Shown here one piece after another: positions 16,326 to 23,420 of a stretch of 52,634 nt of DNA. Position 1 is the first letter of the stretch. Each line of letters starts with the position of its first letter. The position numbers and the translations under genes were made by a program. This DNA comes from CAZBWW01 sp964496005 (GTDB taxonomy: Bacteria; Patescibacteriota; WWE3; UBA101185; UBA10185): positions 1-52,634 of the forward strand of contig CAZBWW010000004.1 of NCBI GenBank assembly GCA_964496005.1, written 5' to 3'. The notes under the pieces are model-generated. The model did no database searches. It worked only from the letters and a program-made list of their open reading frames with translations, and was not told the origin of the DNA.

Positions 16326-17445
16326 ACACCTTCCTATACCTATCAAAAAGCGTGACTATTAAAGTCAACAGCAACACAAAAAACAGCGTGTTACCCAAAT
16401 TTATCACACCACCTAAAGTTAGCAGTAAATACGCATAAAATAAAACTAGCCCAAAGTTAACCACCACCATGCCGGAAAAATGCCCAACTACCGATGACCA
16501 GTCTTTACCTTTATTGATGAGCCATTGACTAAAAAGGGCGTTAATCATTATTATTGCTCCGGCTCCCAGCATTAGTCCCAAATTAGTAACCTGCACACCG
16601 GGTAGAATCTGCGCGAATATAATACACACAAGCGAAACGAGTGCAGTTTTTTCTAATAATGCGGTGTTGAGAAAAAGTTTTTTAACCGATGGAGCCGCAT
16701 AATCTGGCTTATTTCTTCCATTTTTCGAATTTTTTGTATGCTCGTCTGCATTAACTGTTAACTGCCAATCGGCAGGTGGTAATTTCTTAAGCGCCGCACG
16801 AAGACCGACTATTATTACAACTGTAGCAACTAAAACCGTGGGAATCAGCCACTGATTAGCCGCTAAAATTTCTTGCAAACCGGCGTCCAGCGGCACATGA
16901 AAAACGTGTTTCTTCAAAAAATCCGTTGTATCCAGTTGTGCGATGTGAATCCAATATTCCTGTGGGAGCTTAATAAAAATCCAAATAAAAGCTGCGGCCT
17001 TGAGAACGGCTTTTTTTGATAGGCGAAGCGGGTTCCAACGTAAATTTACACTTTCATAAAAAATGAAAAAATATTCAAACACATTTGGGAAAATTAGCAT
17101 TAGCCAGCGTGGACCCTCACCTGTATAAGTTAGCTCAAAAAGCGTGACGCCTACTAGACGGTAGTACCACAGAAACCGGCCTACTTTAACTGCATGTAAG
17201 TTTGTCCAGTTACGCAGTGTTGAGATATACGCGAGTGTTAAATAATAAATGTCCAACGCTTTATCGTAACTTTGATAATTTTCCAGGTTTAAACTTGTGA
17301 ACTGCTGAAAAATTGTTTGGTCAACGCCATCAAGAACTAGCGCCGCAATAACACCGGGAAGCGGATATCTGAATATAACAAGTGGGATAAAAAACCGGCC
17401 AAGAATTACAGCCCAAAATATAAAGGTGTCTGAAAGTTCGATCAT
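16303..17445 (-). CDS. polytopic membrane protein, hypothetical
   Basis: About 380 residues with nine or ten hydrophobic segments. A hydrophilic loop near residues 225-255 separates two halves. No family motif is recognised. The start MIELSDTF is preferred to the upstream ATG at 17463 because an extended -10 (TGgCATAAT) ends six bases before it, placing the upstream ATG in the promoter. Its 3' end overlaps the zincin gene by 23 bases, so the membrane protein, the zincin and the 118-residue protein form one operon. A transport or envelope role is only a guess. Confidence 0.6.
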   Translation of the reverse strand: MIELSDTFIFWAVILGRFFIPLVIFRYPLPGVIAALVLDGVDQTIFQQFTSLNLENYQSYDKALDIYYLTLAYISTLRNWTNLHAVKVGRFLWYYRLVGVTLFELTYTGEGPRWLMLIFPNVFEYFFIFYESVNLRWNPLRLSKKAVLKAAAFIWIFIKLPQEYWIHIAQLDTTDFLKKHVFHVPLDAGLQEILAANQWLIPTVLVATVVIIVGLRAALKKLPPADWQLTVNADEHTKNSKNGRNKPDYAAPSVKKLFLNTALLEKTALVSLVCIIFAQILPGVQVTNLGLMLGAGAIIMINALFSQWLINKGKDWSSVVGHFSGMVVVNFGLVLFYAYLLLTLGGVINLGNTLFFVLLLTLIVTLFDRYRKVYEERFVV

Positions 17446-17451
17446 GGGTTT

Positions 17452-17460
17452 ATTATGCCA
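17452..17460 (-). promoter_or_regulatory. extended -10 of the membrane protein/zincin operon
   Basis: TGgCATAAT on the minus strand, six bases before the ATG at 17445. It argues against the upstream start at 17463. Confidence 0.5.
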
Positions 17461-17556
17461 CATGAGGGGTTAGTGAGAAAAATTTAGCAAGTTTTGATGG
17501 TGGTTATAATTTATAGTTTTCTTAGTGATTTGAAATTTGAAGTTACCCTATAGTGG

Positions 17557-17585
17557 TTGACTGTTGCGGCTTTGGGTTGTATGCT
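17557..17585 (+). promoter_or_regulatory. sigma-70 promoter of GC-rich unit A
   Basis: TTGACT (17557-17562), a 17-base spacer, then TATGCT (17580-17585). Unlike the leaderless genes, it leaves a leader of about 28 bases containing a Shine-Dalgarno. Confidence 0.65.
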
Positions 17586-17620
17586 AAGGCTGTCTTATCG
17601 GCACACCAAAAGGTAAGGAA

Positions 17621-17881
17621 ATGTTAAGAAATATAGTTTTGGCTTTGTTGGTAATCGTCGTAGTTGCGGCGACCATGCTTATCCTTCTCGCCGGAGACTT
17701 TTTCGGCAAGATGGAGACCTGCCGTGGACTGTACTACGACGCGGATGCGCTGATTCTTTGTCCCTTCATAGGAGGAGCAGATGCTTTTCAGGAAGTTCTG
17801 GGTCGCACGAATTTCCTTGTTCTTATATTCGTTTTGGTCTTCGCCTTGCTGCTAATAGTAATCCGGCAGCACAGGCGTTGA
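17621..17881 (+). CDS. small two-helix membrane protein with paired cysteines (unit A)
   Basis: 86 residues. Helix 1 (4-25) is followed by an exposed loop with Cys34 and Cys47, and helix 2 (about 64-80) ends in a basic IRQHRR tail. The loop cysteines could form a disulfide outside the membrane. The gene has a strong Shine-Dalgarno (AAGGTAAGG), near-consensus promoter, higher GC than its neighbours, and a terminator starting eight bases after the stop: a self-contained unit. The neighbouring protein at 18158 has the same layout (Cys35 and Cys47 after helix 1). Function unknown. Confidence 0.7.
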   Translation: MLRNIVLALLVIVVVAATMLILLAGDFFGKMETCRGLYYDADALILCPFIGGADAFQEVLGRTNFLVLIFVLVFALLLIVIRQHRR

Positions 17882-17888
17882 CTCACCG

Positions 17889-17946
17889 ACCTGCTCAGCG
17901 TGTAACCCAGGCTTTCACGGCCTTTGACGCTGAGCAGGTATTTTTT
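17889..17946 (+). terminator. intrinsic terminator of unit A
   Basis: A 13-base stem (17889-17901 pairs with 17927-17939; ACCTGCTCAGCG against CGCTGAGCAGGT) with a 25-base loop, followed by A and six Ts. Confidence 0.85.
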
Positions 17947-17994
17947 AATCAATAATCTCGATTTTAAACAATCAGATTACATATCCCATAGTGT

Positions 17995-18023
17995 TTGACT
18001 CTGTTAGATTTTGGGGTTATAAT
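17995..18023 (+). promoter_or_regulatory. near-consensus sigma-70 promoter of unit B
   Basis: TTGACT (17995-18000), a 17-base spacer, TATAAT (18018-18023). One of the strongest promoters in the window, using the same TTGACT as unit A. Confidence 0.8.
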
Positions 18024-18029
18024 TACAAC

Positions 18030-18157
18030 ATATTATCCATAAACAAGTAACAAAAAATTTAGTGATCCCATCTTAAATGGTTTATTTGCTGCTCGAAACT
18101 ATATTTTTACTGTTTTTAGCAGAAATTAGCCATTTTAAAACCCAATAGGAGGACAAA
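18030..18157 (+). promoter_or_regulatory. structured 5' leader of unit B
   Basis: A leader of about 128 AT-rich bases ends in the Shine-Dalgarno AGGAGG. AAATGG near 18075 can pair with CCATTT near 18133, and inside this TTTGCTGCT can pair with AGCAGAAA. The nested stems close just before the ribosome site. A cis-regulatory role is plausible; no known riboswitch class is recognised. Confidence 0.4.
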
Positions 18158-18514
18158 ATGAAAAAATGGCAATTGATCGGGCTACTGGGAGCCGTGCTCC
18201 TGCTGTTGGCAGTTTTTATCGCTGCTGTGGCAGGCGTCGCCTCCATAGCCACGGTTCATTGTCCGGGTGTAACTACCACGGACGAGCTCGCGCGGTGTGT
18301 CGGGCGCGAGATAGGTCAGGCGGTCGGGGTTTTGTTTTTCATTTCATTTGTTGCTTTCGTCCGAGCAGGACTCGAACTGCAGCAAACCCCCGGCTTCAGT
18401 ACGTCCGCCGCCGAGGTCATTTTGATAGCATGGTTGTACAAAGCTGCTTTCATACTGGTGATTTTGGCGGGCGGTCTGCTTATCTTATCTTTTTTGGAGA
18501 GAGAGAAAAGATAG
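18158..18514 (+). CDS. small membrane protein with paired cysteines (unit B)
   Basis: 118 residues. Helix 1 (about 6-30) is followed by a loop with Cys35 and Cys47, then helices near 52-70 and 85-108, and a basic end LEREKR. The loop layout matches the unit A protein, which lies 276 bases upstream on the same strand. The gene is markedly GC-rich compared with its surroundings, has a perfect AGGAGG Shine-Dalgarno and its own strong promoter. A GC-rich inverted repeat follows. I recognise no family; the two proteins may act together or be distant relatives. Confidence 0.7.
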   Translation: MKKWQLIGLLGAVLLLLAVFIAAVAGVASIATVHCPGVTTTDELARCVGREIGQAVGVLFFISFVAFVRAGLELQQTPGFSTSAAEVILIAWLYKAAFILVILAGGLLILSFLEREKR

Positions 18515-18524
18515 CAAGGCTGGC

Positions 18525-18574
18525 GTCGGCGCAGTAAGTCGTTGGGATTCCTCAACCATCGACACTGCGCCGGC
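18525..18574 (+). repeat. GC-rich inverted repeat after unit B
   Basis: 11-base arms, 18525-18535 with 18564-18574 (core GGCGCAGT/ACTGCGCC), and an inner GTCG/CGAC stem. No T run follows, so termination is possible but not classical. Confidence 0.6.
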
Positions 18575-18657
18575 TCCTTACTTACACCAAACAATACATA
18601 TTTTACAAAAACAGAACCTACACACACCAAAAACCCCATAAAACTTGTCATCCCCTA

Positions 18658-18663
18658 TATAAT
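18658..18663 (+). promoter_or_regulatory. -10 box of the PIG-L gene
   Basis: A perfect TATAAT, seven bases before the ATG at 18671. It selects this start over upstream in-frame codons. Confidence 0.6.
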
Positions 18664-18670
18664 TAACTAC

Positions 18671-19387
18671 ATGTCCGCACGCGCACTGCAAACACCAACC
18701 AAACTAAATACAACAGAAAACTCAAAAATACTAATAATTTACCCGCATCCGGACGATGAAACCTTTTTCTCGGGAGGCTTTATTTTGAGAAATTTAAAAC
18801 TTGGAGCAAAAATTAAAGTAATTTCGCTAACTAAAGGTGAGGCAAGTACTTTGCGTTTTGGCGTACCCGAAAACATCTCGCTTGCAGACGTGCGTGCACA
18901 AGAATTTAAAACCGCGATGCAAAAACTTGGCGTTACAAATTACGCGATTGAAGATTATCCTGACGGGAAGCTTGAAAACTGCGTGCCCAAACTAAAAAAA
19001 TATGTTGAGGACCAAATTATAAACTTCGCTCCAACCCATTTAGTAACTTTTGAACCGTGGGGCGCGTACGGGCATCCCGATCACGTTGCGGTATCTGAAC
19101 TTATTACAAATCTGGCACATGAGCATAAATTTAATCTAATCTATGCAACTGTAAATCCTACCTTTAAATTTTCGGAGAGTACGTTAAATATGGCAAAAGA
19201 ACCCGAAAAAGTTAAGCCACACGAACCAAACTATGTGCTTACACTTACGCTAAGTGAACTTTATAAAAAGTTGCTCGCAGGAAGTGCGCATAAATCACAA
19301 ACGGGAAGTAAGCAAAACCCGCTTACGCAGTTAAAAGCGATTCGGCAGTTGAAAAAGGAATATTTTTTGTTAACTTATAGTTTTTGA
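18671..19387 (+). CDS. PIG-L/LmbE family deacetylase
   Basis: 238 residues from the chosen ATG (MSARALQ). The zinc site is clear: PHPDDE after the first strand (about residues 26-31) and GHPDHVAVS near 136-144. PIG-L enzymes remove N-acetyl groups from sugars such as N-acetylglucosamine in glycolipids, thiols or glycans, so a role in envelope glycan tailoring is plausible. An open frame extends upstream to 18542, but that part runs through the inverted repeat of unit B and the promoter, so it is not coding. The stop codon lies inside the -35 box of the next gene. Confidence 0.88.
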   Translation: MSARALQTPTKLNTTENSKILIIYPHPDDETFFSGGFILRNLKLGAKIKVISLTKGEASTLRFGVPENISLADVRAQEFKTAMQKLGVTNYAIEDYPDGKLENCVPKLKKYVEDQIINFAPTHLVTFEPWGAYGHPDHVAVSELITNLAHEHKFNLIYATVNPTFKFSESTLNMAKEPEKVKPHEPNYVLTLTLSELYKKLLAGSAHKSQTGSKQNPLTQLKAIRQLKKEYFLLTYSF

Positions 19388-19412
19388 CGGATACCAACGT
19401 GCTATATATAAT
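19384..19412 (+). promoter_or_regulatory. near-consensus promoter of unit C
   Basis: TTGACG (19384-19389), a 17-base spacer, TATAAT (19407-19412). The -35 overlaps the stop codon of the PIG-L gene. Confidence 0.75.
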
Positions 19413-19449
19413 CCCAGTTGATAAATCTTAGTCCATGAGGAGGTGAAAC

Positions 19450-20340
19450 ATGGACGACAGAAAAGTGAAGATTGGTGTTTCGGTGGTAACACTCTATCTT
19501 CATATGCTGATTGGGAAACTCTTTTTTGGCGAACCGTTTTTAGGAACGGCTCTCCAGAAAATGAATGATGCGGGGCTTGATTGTGTGGAGCTGCTTCCGC
19601 TCCAATGGGCAAGCGTTCGGGAGTTTAAGGAATTTCCTCCTGAATATGCTGCTTCATGGAGCGCTCGATGGCGATCTGTTAGCGTAATGCAATATTTACG
19701 CCGAATCGTCATCAAACGAGATCCGCACAGGCTCATTAAACTTGTCCAGGAACTGTTGCTTTTTGGGACAAGTTGGAGTTCTACGGCGAGAGAGCGCGTT
19801 ATTCGTGAACAGTTTCCGGAGGCTGTGCATTCTGCGCATCAACTGGATCATTCGCGAAAAGATGCGTTCGAGCTGACAGCGGATACTCTGACCGAATTGC
19901 CGCTTAAAACCATTCTCGAACTGGCGGTAAATGGACAATCATTCACGATTGACACCTACCACCTGCTCGAAAATGGCTGGACAGAGGAAAGTCTTAGTAA
20001 GCTGATTCGGCTAATCGGTTCTCTGAGCGCGCTAGGAGCAATACCTCTAGTGCATTTCCAACTCAGAGATCCGCGCCGACTACAAGCATTTTTGGAGGGT
20101 AGTTTTATACCTGAAGCCAAAATTCTTGCTGCAATAGGCAGTGAGTGGTGCAAAAATGTACCGCCAGGAATAGAGGCTCCGGAAAAACTTGTAGTCATCA
20201 TCGAACTCCCCCCACACAGAGTACTGCTGCCCCCGCGGCATTTCCTTAAAAATACTGTGGTCGGACTCAAGGAAATTTCGGAAGGCATAAGATCTCGGCT
20301 CACCACCGACCAGAACTCTATCCAGAACCTTTACAAGTAA
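19450..20340 (+). CDS. xylose-isomerase-like TIM-barrel protein, putative (unit C)
   Basis: 296 residues, soluble. The start (KIGVSVVTLY) and ALQKMNDAGLDCVELLPL near residues 34-51 resemble the first strand and helix of sugar-isomerase/AP-endonuclease-2 barrels. IDTYHLLENG near 174 and a strand with PLVHFQLRDPR near 199 fit later metal-site positions. Several usual ligands are not obvious, so activity is unproved. The start has a textbook AGGAGG Shine-Dalgarno and its own promoter. GC is higher than in flanking genes and a GC-rich hairpin follows at once. It belongs to the same class as units A, B, D and E. Confidence 0.5.
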   Translation: MDDRKVKIGVSVVTLYLHMLIGKLFFGEPFLGTALQKMNDAGLDCVELLPLQWASVREFKEFPPEYAASWSARWRSVSVMQYLRRIVIKRDPHRLIKLVQELLLFGTSWSSTARERVIREQFPEAVHSAHQLDHSRKDAFELTADTLTELPLKTILELAVNGQSFTIDTYHLLENGWTEESLSKLIRLIGSLSALGAIPLVHFQLRDPRRLQAFLEGSFIPEAKILAAIGSEWCKNVPPGIEAPEKLVVIIELPPHRVLLPPRHFLKNTVVGLKEISEGIRSRLTTDQNSIQNLYK

Positions 20341-20381
20341 CGGCTGCGGATAGCACATACCCAAAAGTTATCCGCAGTCCG
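20341..20381 (+). repeat. GC-rich inverted repeat after unit C
   Basis: CTGCGGATA (20344-20352) pairs with TATCCGCAG (20369-20377) directly after the stop. Both arms resemble the repeat after unit D (GGCTGCGGA and TCCGCAG-CCGCA are shared). Confidence 0.65.
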
Positions 20382-20452
20382 CACCTTATATTTAATTTAA
20401 AAAATTTCAATGGTAAATTTGCCTCATTTCAACTCTGCAACATAAACACTTG

Positions 20453-20884
20453 TTACAACCTAACCCCCTCAATATCCCCAACCACCATCCAGGCTGTGGA
20501 TGCGCCAAATCCTTTTTTGTTTATTGCAAACTGCTTTATTTTTTTCGGATTTTTCAGGAAAATTAAAATACAGTACTTTTTGTGGGAATTGGCTTTCGCC
20601 CACCACTCATGCTGCTCACCCGTAAATCCTATTTCCCTCCCATATTTCCTTAATACTTCCGAAATTTTCTGTTCGGTCAAATTTTCGATTTGCAAGACTT
20701 TCGCTACTTCAGCAACTGCAGTCACCGACTCACCTGAATTCTTAAAATACACAACATCACCAGTAAAAATTCTGTCCCACGGAGCAACTTTGCTAACGTA
20801 CCATCTGGACTCGATACTCTTCTCACCACTCAATACTTTGGGTAAAAAATTAAATTTTTTATTTAGAATTGCAATGTGATCCAT
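20453..20884 (-). CDS. ASCH/PUA-like domain protein
   Basis: 143 residues. LSGEKSIESRWY (about 18-29) followed by GDVVYFKNSGE (42-52) matches the start of an ASCH domain, a small beta-barrel related to PUA that is thought to bind RNA or modified nucleotides. A strand AVAEVAKVLQI and a conserved-looking Trp-rich part follow. The first 26 bases overlap the end of the HAD gene upstream, so they form a two-gene operon. The ligand is unknown. Confidence 0.65.
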   Translation of the reverse strand: MDHIAILNKKFNFLPKVLSGEKSIESRWYVSKVAPWDRIFTGDVVYFKNSGESVTAVAEVAKVLQIENLTEQKISEVLRKYGREIGFTGEQHEWWAKANSHKKYCILIFLKNPKKIKQFAINKKGFGASTAWMVVGDIEGVRL

Positions 20885-21563
20885 ACAAAAAGGCGGGCAG
20901 CTTGTTGAACGACTCTAATACTAGGTTTTTATCCATGCCCGCGTCAACAAAAGCAGCCTCATCAGTTAACCCGGTAGTTACGGCAACAAAAAACAACCCC
21001 CGATCCCGCGCGGCAAAATAATCAAACAAACTATCTCCAACATAAATTGCCTCACTTTCACTTATTCCTCTGTTCGCAAGCTCTACGACAACCTCATCAA
21101 AACAGCGGGGGTCCGGTTTGCTTGCAACATGATCTTCATGTGTGTAAATAAAATCATGAAAATGCAGTGTTGGACTAAAATATCTGGTGTACGTTTCAAT
21201 GAATGACGGTTTATGAGCTGAACTAAGCACACCAAACACATAATTACTTTTGTGAAAATACGAAAGTGTCTTTTTAATTCCGGGAAAAGGCTTGGGTATA
21301 TAATCGCTTTTTGTAAACAGGTCGGATTGTCTAAATTCGGTAAACATATCCCAAACTTTTGCAGACTGTAAGTTAGGCCACGCGGCTAAAATCAATTCGT
21401 CAATTTTTCTGCCCCACACAGCTCTTAGTGCAACTGTATCGGGCGACTCCAGCTCAAAATATTTTGCAAACTCAAAATACCAATTTAGATATGTTTCGAA
21501 TGAGCGTACTATAGTATCGTCCCAATCATGAATTAGTGCTTTTATGTGAGTTAGGTCTAGCAC
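20859..21563 (-). CDS. HAD-superfamily phosphatase
   Basis: 234 residues with all HAD motifs: DWDDT (residues 13-17; nucleophile Asp13), GVLSSAHK near 111 for motif II, KPDPRCF near 150 for motif III, and YVGDSLFDY near 173 for motif IV. A helical cap lies between motifs I and II, as in phosphoglycolate-phosphatase-like enzymes. Substrate unknown. The start is GTG, with an extended -10 TGcTAAAAT ending six bases before it, so the message should be leaderless. Co-transcribed with the ASCH gene. Confidence 0.85.
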   Translation of the reverse strand: MLDLTHIKALIHDWDDTIVRSFETYLNWYFEFAKYFELESPDTVALRAVWGRKIDELILAAWPNLQSAKVWDMFTEFRQSDLFTKSDYIPKPFPGIKKTLSYFHKSNYVFGVLSSAHKPSFIETYTRYFSPTLHFHDFIYTHEDHVASKPDPRCFDEVVVELANRGISESEAIYVGDSLFDYFAARDRGLFFVAVTTGLTDEAAFVDAGMDKNLVLESFNKLPAFLYGSHCNSK

Positions 21564-21569
21564 GCGTTC

Positions 21570-21578
21570 ATTTTAGCA
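21570..21578 (-). promoter_or_regulatory. extended -10 of the HAD/ASCH operon
   Basis: TGcTAAAAT on the minus strand, six bases before the GTG at 21563. The same nonamer occurs at 21603-21611 and 26266-26274. Confidence 0.6.
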
Positions 21579-21602
21579 CTACTGATGTAATTACTTCCAA
21601 AA

Positions 21603-21611
21603 TGCTAAAAT
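21603..21611 (+). promoter_or_regulatory. extended -10 of the exported protein gene
   Basis: TGcTAAAAT, divergent from the HAD promoter 24 bases away. It predicts a start near 21618, upstream of the ATG at 21637. Confidence 0.5.
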
Positions 21612-21636
21612 TAACTTGATTGCAAAAGCGATTAAA

Positions 21637-22614
21637 ATGACTAAAAACCACGGTCTACTCATTTTTTTAATATTTTCTTTTATTTGGTGTTTTGCACTTG
21701 GTGCCGTACTCGCCGTACTTTTTGCTTTCTCGATCCTACCACCATCATCACGCGCATGTACCACAAACACCTGCCCGATAACCCACACCGAAAATGTACA
21801 CGAACTTGTTGTACTTACTAAAGAACCGAATCCAACTGCACTTTTAATTCAAGTTGTAGAAACTACAGGTACTACCTTGTATGGCGATAATTATTCTGAT
21901 GTGTACGGCTTCGCCTATTTATCAAATCCGGACACTGGAACCTGGGATAAAAAAGCGCTTACCGGACGTGAATTAAAGTTCATAGCCAACACTTCTTCTG
22001 ACGGGAAGGGTTCAACTGAAATTTTGGGTCAACTCACTATAGGTACCAAAAAAATACAAATACCACAAATTGATATTCAAACGCCAATGGTAATTAAAAA
22101 TCTGGAAAAATTCTCTAAATTAGGTGGAACCGGTACGTATGTAGAACCTACTTCTGAATTAGTTATTAATTCCAGGCAGTTATCTGTACCAACCATCTTA
22201 ATCAACGACGTGGAAATCCCTGTTGATATCGCCTACTTTAAAGCGACCGACCTAGCGGATGTGGTAATAGATTTAGATACATACGGTGTACACACAAAAT
22301 GGCTGACGTATTGGGACTCTGCAGATACTTTTTACCACCTGGATGATACTCAAGTTGAATCGAACCACCCAACCTATAAACCGCACGAGTTTTTTGGCAA
22401 TTTGAAAACAACAAATCAAAGCACTGTAGTTACATATTTACCCATTCCGGAAATAGCACAAACCGATGAACAACTAACCATTAACGATCTGCCAGAAGTA
22501 TTAAATATGCAAGAAACTATTTCAGAAGATTTGGATACGCTCAGAACGGTAACATTGGTAACGACACAAAACGGCGGTAGGGGTGTTTACATATCCATAG
22601 GTCACCCCAAATAG
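21637..22614 (+). CDS. membrane-anchored extracytoplasmic protein, hypothetical
   Basis: About 325 residues. One N-terminal hydrophobic helix (about 8-33) is followed by a long, Thr-rich, strand-rich domain that should lie outside the membrane. A cysteine shortly after the helix is not in a proper lipobox, so this is probably a signal anchor. No family is recognised. A TTG at 21616 would add seven residues, but it lies before the predicted transcription start. The gene is divergent from the HAD/ASCH operon and convergent with the five-helix membrane protein at 22641. Confidence 0.55.
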   Translation: MTKNHGLLIFLIFSFIWCFALGAVLAVLFAFSILPPSSRACTTNTCPITHTENVHELVVLTKEPNPTALLIQVVETTGTTLYGDNYSDVYGFAYLSNPDTGTWDKKALTGRELKFIANTSSDGKGSTEILGQLTIGTKKIQIPQIDIQTPMVIKNLEKFSKLGGTGTYVEPTSELVINSRQLSVPTILINDVEIPVDIAYFKATDLADVVIDLDTYGVHTKWLTYWDSADTFYHLDDTQVESNHPTYKPHEFFGNLKTTNQSTVVTYLPIPEIAQTDEQLTINDLPEVLNMQETISEDLDTLRTVTLVTTQNGGRGVYISIGHPK

Positions 22615-22640
22615 CTTTCCTTTGATCTAAACTTAAATAC

Positions 22641-23384
22641 CTACAAATAACTGCTATTTGCTAATAACACCGCAACTAATACAAAAACAATAAGTGTGCT
22701 CAAAATAAAAGCCAACAACAAACTAATGCCAACTATTCTTTTTTTACTCCAGGTTTTTGCAAACAATGTGTTTGCTACCACAACAATAGCCAAAAATGGA
22801 ATTAATAATAAAAATGTAGTAATTCCTGTAGCCGCAGCCCCCAAACCAAGGATTGTTTGCGCACTTGGCCTATATGGAGGCGCCCCAATCTCATTAACAT
22901 CTTCTATCGAAATGGGACCTTCCGGTGCAGAAACCGGCACCGTTCCCGGCAAGGGTATATCAGTCAATTGATCCGATAAATCCTGCTTTGCACCCATTCC
23001 CTGCTCCGGGCTTTCAGTGTTTGGAATATAAAGGTCAGTATTCGCTGTTCCATACTCAACCGAAGAAGTAATTTTTTCCAGTATTCGCACTTTTGGCGAG
23101 GAGATTAGGTGTAAAAATAATAACGAGGCAGCAAAAATTACACCTAAAATTAACGCGGCAATTCCAAGTGTTCTTTTTCTACTCCCGCCGGTAATAAACT
23201 TAACTACCGCGGTTACAGGCACTGCAAGCACACCTACTAAAAATAGGCTTAGTTTAATTAGTGATACTGCTATGATTGGTGCCACTACCAACGCATGTGC
23301 GTCCTTCGCAAACACTAAAATAGCAAAAACAATGCTGCATAGAAAAACTGTAATAGTTCGAGCGCTTTTTACAAGTCGAGCCAT
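22641..23384 (-). CDS. five-helix membrane protein, hypothetical
   Basis: About 247 residues: an N-terminal helix, a pair of helices near 35-100, a Pro/Glu-rich loop of about 75 residues (NTESPEQGMG, PLPGTVPVSAPEGP) probably outside, then two C-terminal helices. This recalls pilin-operon or envelope membrane proteins of CPR bacteria, but no family is recognised. The ATG at 23384 is chosen over 23396 because a TATGAT -10 ends seven bases before it. Transcribed divergently from the gene at 23404 through a shared promoter. Confidence 0.6.
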   Translation of the reverse strand: MARLVKSARTITVFLCSIVFAILVFAKDAHALVVAPIIAVSLIKLSLFLVGVLAVPVTAVVKFITGGSRKRTLGIAALILGVIFAASLLFLHLISSPKVRILEKITSSVEYGTANTDLYIPNTESPEQGMGAKQDLSDQLTDIPLPGTVPVSAPEGPISIEDVNEIGAPPYRPSAQTILGLGAAATGITTFLLLIPFLAIVVVANTLFAKTWSKKRIVGISLLLAFILSTLIVFVLVAVLLANSSYL

Positions 23385-23420
23385 ATCTTCTATCATAAAA
23401 CAAATGCCTACTGTTGTAAA
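23368..23420. promoter_or_regulatory. symmetric bidirectional promoter
   Basis: Plus strand: TTTACA (23368-23373), 17 bases, TATCAT (23391-23396), then seven bases to the ATG at 23404. Minus strand: TTTACA (23415-23420), 17 bases, TATGAT (23392-23397), then seven bases to the ATG at 23384. The two -10 boxes overlap by five bases, and each -35 lies inside the opposite gene. Confidence 0.75.

Noticed and set aside
18525..18574. Inverted repeat after unit B as an integron attC site
   Set aside because: The inner GTTG...CAAC recalls attC cores, but the RYYYAAC/GTTRRRY consensus is not met and no integrase is present. The repeat after units C and D has no such core.
23272..23403. Upstream extension of the 293-residue protein
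   Set aside because: The extension is antisense to the divergent membrane-protein gene and crosses the shared promoter. The -10 at leaderless distance supports the ATG at 23404.
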